7,527 nucleotides of DNA from an uncultured Collinsella sp. (lineage in GTDB: Bacteria; Actinomycetota; Coriobacteriia; Coriobacteriales; Coriobacteriaceae), in the NCBI GenBank assembly GCA_902463875.1, contig CABQHR010000087.1:1-7527 (forward strand), given 5' to 3'. A program made the translations under genes and the position numbers. How positions within the stretch are numbered: position 1 is the first letter of the stretch; each line of letters opens with the position of its first letter. This document shows positions 6,702 through 7,527 of the stretch, in pieces. The notes under the pieces were generated by a model that worked only from the letters and a program-made list of their open reading frames with translations, had not been told where the DNA came from and did no database searches.

Positions 6702-6776
6702 CGCCATCAGCACCCCGGCAAGACGAAACACAATGGTCACGCGGCCGAAACATCGTGGAATCGCAATCGAGAACGT

Positions 6777-6806
6777 ATCGTAACGCAGCAGAAATCGAGC
6801 TGTCAC
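6777..6806 (-). promoter_or_regulatory. Possible sigma70-type promoter of the aldo/keto reductase gene
   Basis: On the - strand GTGACA (6806-6801) and TACGAT (6782-6777) are 18 bases apart, matching five of six and four of six consensus bases. They lie in the 163-base gap shared with the divergent cyclase gene and would give a leader of about 80 bases. I found no equally good promoter for the + strand cyclase gene in the same gap. Confidence 0.35.
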
Positions 6807-6852
6807 GGCACCGCTTTAACATCAGCAAAAAGCCCGATGAAAGGAGCCGCCC

Positions 6853-7527
6853 ATGCCCGCGCTCGACCTTTGGAACCTCGCCTCCCAGCTCAAAAGCAAC
6901 GATTATCGCTGGGTCGACCTCACCCACACGCTCTCATGCGACACCCCGCACTGGTTTGGCTTTAAGCCATTTGAGTCCACCAAGCTCTTCGACTACCTGC
7001 CCGGCACGCCCGAGGACATGCTCGCGCCCATGCGTTGCTTCCAGTATTCGGTCGCCTCGCAGTACGGCACCCACGTCGACGCGCCGCGCCACTTCCATGT
7101 CGAGGGTCGTTCCCTTGGAGAGATTGAACCCATCGAGTTTATGCATCCGCTCTGCGTGATCGACAAGCATGAGGAGTGCGCCGCGAATCCCGACTTTATC
7201 CTGACCATCGAGGACCTCAAAGCCTGGGAGGATGAGCACGGTCGCATTCCCGAGGACGCTTTCGTCGCCTTCCGCTCCGACTGGTCCAAGCTCGCCGACC
7301 TCGAGAACAAGGACGAGGACGGCCAGCCCCCACTACCCCGGCTGGGACCTCGGCGCCATCAAGTGGCTCGTTGAAGAGCGCGACATCGGCGCCATCGGCC
7401 ACGAGCCGGCTGACACCGACCCGGCGAGCGTGACCACGCGTGAGGACGCCTACCCCTACCCCGGCGAACAGCACATCCTCTCGGTCGACCGCTATCAGAT
7501 CGAGGTCATGGACCATCTAGACGAGCT
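6853..7527 (+). pseudogene. Cyclase-family metal-dependent hydrolase, frameshifted and 3'-partial
   Basis: The protein belongs to the cyclase/kynurenine-formamidase-like fold (PF04199 type), which hydrolyses amide or lactam-like bonds using a divalent metal. The ATG has AAAGGAG six bases upstream (6840-6846). After VDLTHTLS (21-28), the metal motif appears as QYGTHVDAPRHF (70-81): the usual HxGTHxDxPxH with Gln in place of the first His. Reading as written gives 173 residues with a nonsense tail and a stop at 7374. Removing one C from the run of five at 7327-7331 restores sense: HYPGWDLGAIKWLVEERD, then GAIGHEPADTDPAS, the family's late GH...TDP block. This frame stays open to the window edge. 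The break may be a real mutation or a base-calling error in a homopolymer. It diverges from the aldo/keto reductase gene; the substrate is unknown. Confidence 0.88.

Noticed and set aside
6705..6707. ATG at 6707 as start of the aldo/keto reductase
   Set aside because: Its upstream region has only a weak GGGG, whereas a strong AAAGGAGG points to the GTG at 6689 and gives the expected family N-terminus.

Overview
The window is GC-rich, with G/C-ending codons, strong GGAGG-type ribosome binding sites and an unusual mix of Gram-positive lipoprotein and anaerobe redox genes. The proteins look like those of a gut anaerobe of the Coriobacteriia, most likely Collinsella. That placement comes from recalled family resemblance, not from a search. 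No rRNA, tRNA, CRISPR array, transposase or phage gene is visible.

Left part (1-1264, + strand): a DUF3793 protein gene, almost certainly running in from before the window, is followed 45 bases later by a short-chain flavodoxin gene. A near-textbook bidirectional terminator (1219-1264) separates this pair from the convergent genes to its right.

Middle part (1286-4475, - strand): a complete polar amino-acid ABC importer operon reads right to left. It runs from a sigma70-like promoter (4447-4475) to a lipoprotein substrate-binding protein, an intercistronic hairpin, a permease and an ATPase. The permease is unusual: it has a signal peptide and an extra extracytoplasmic domain of about 150-180 residues ahead of the HisM/GlnP-type membrane part. 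The hairpin probably lets the binding protein be made in excess over the membrane parts.

Right part (4537-7527): on the - strand lie deoxyribonuclease IV (nfo, DNA base-excision repair) and, upstream of it, an aldo/keto reductase with a C-terminal double [4Fe-4S] ferredoxin domain. The gap between these two genes holds a 63-base composite palindrome containing three copies of a 13-base motif, the least explained element in the window. A metal-dependent cyclase-family hydrolase gene diverges on the + strand. It is broken by a one-base frameshift in a run of five C and runs off the right edge.

Most of the window is ordinary chromosomal housekeeping and transport. I see no clear new multi-gene system. 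The items most worth a second look are the composite palindrome, the permease fusion, the cysteine cluster in the DUF3793 protein, and the frameshifted cyclase.
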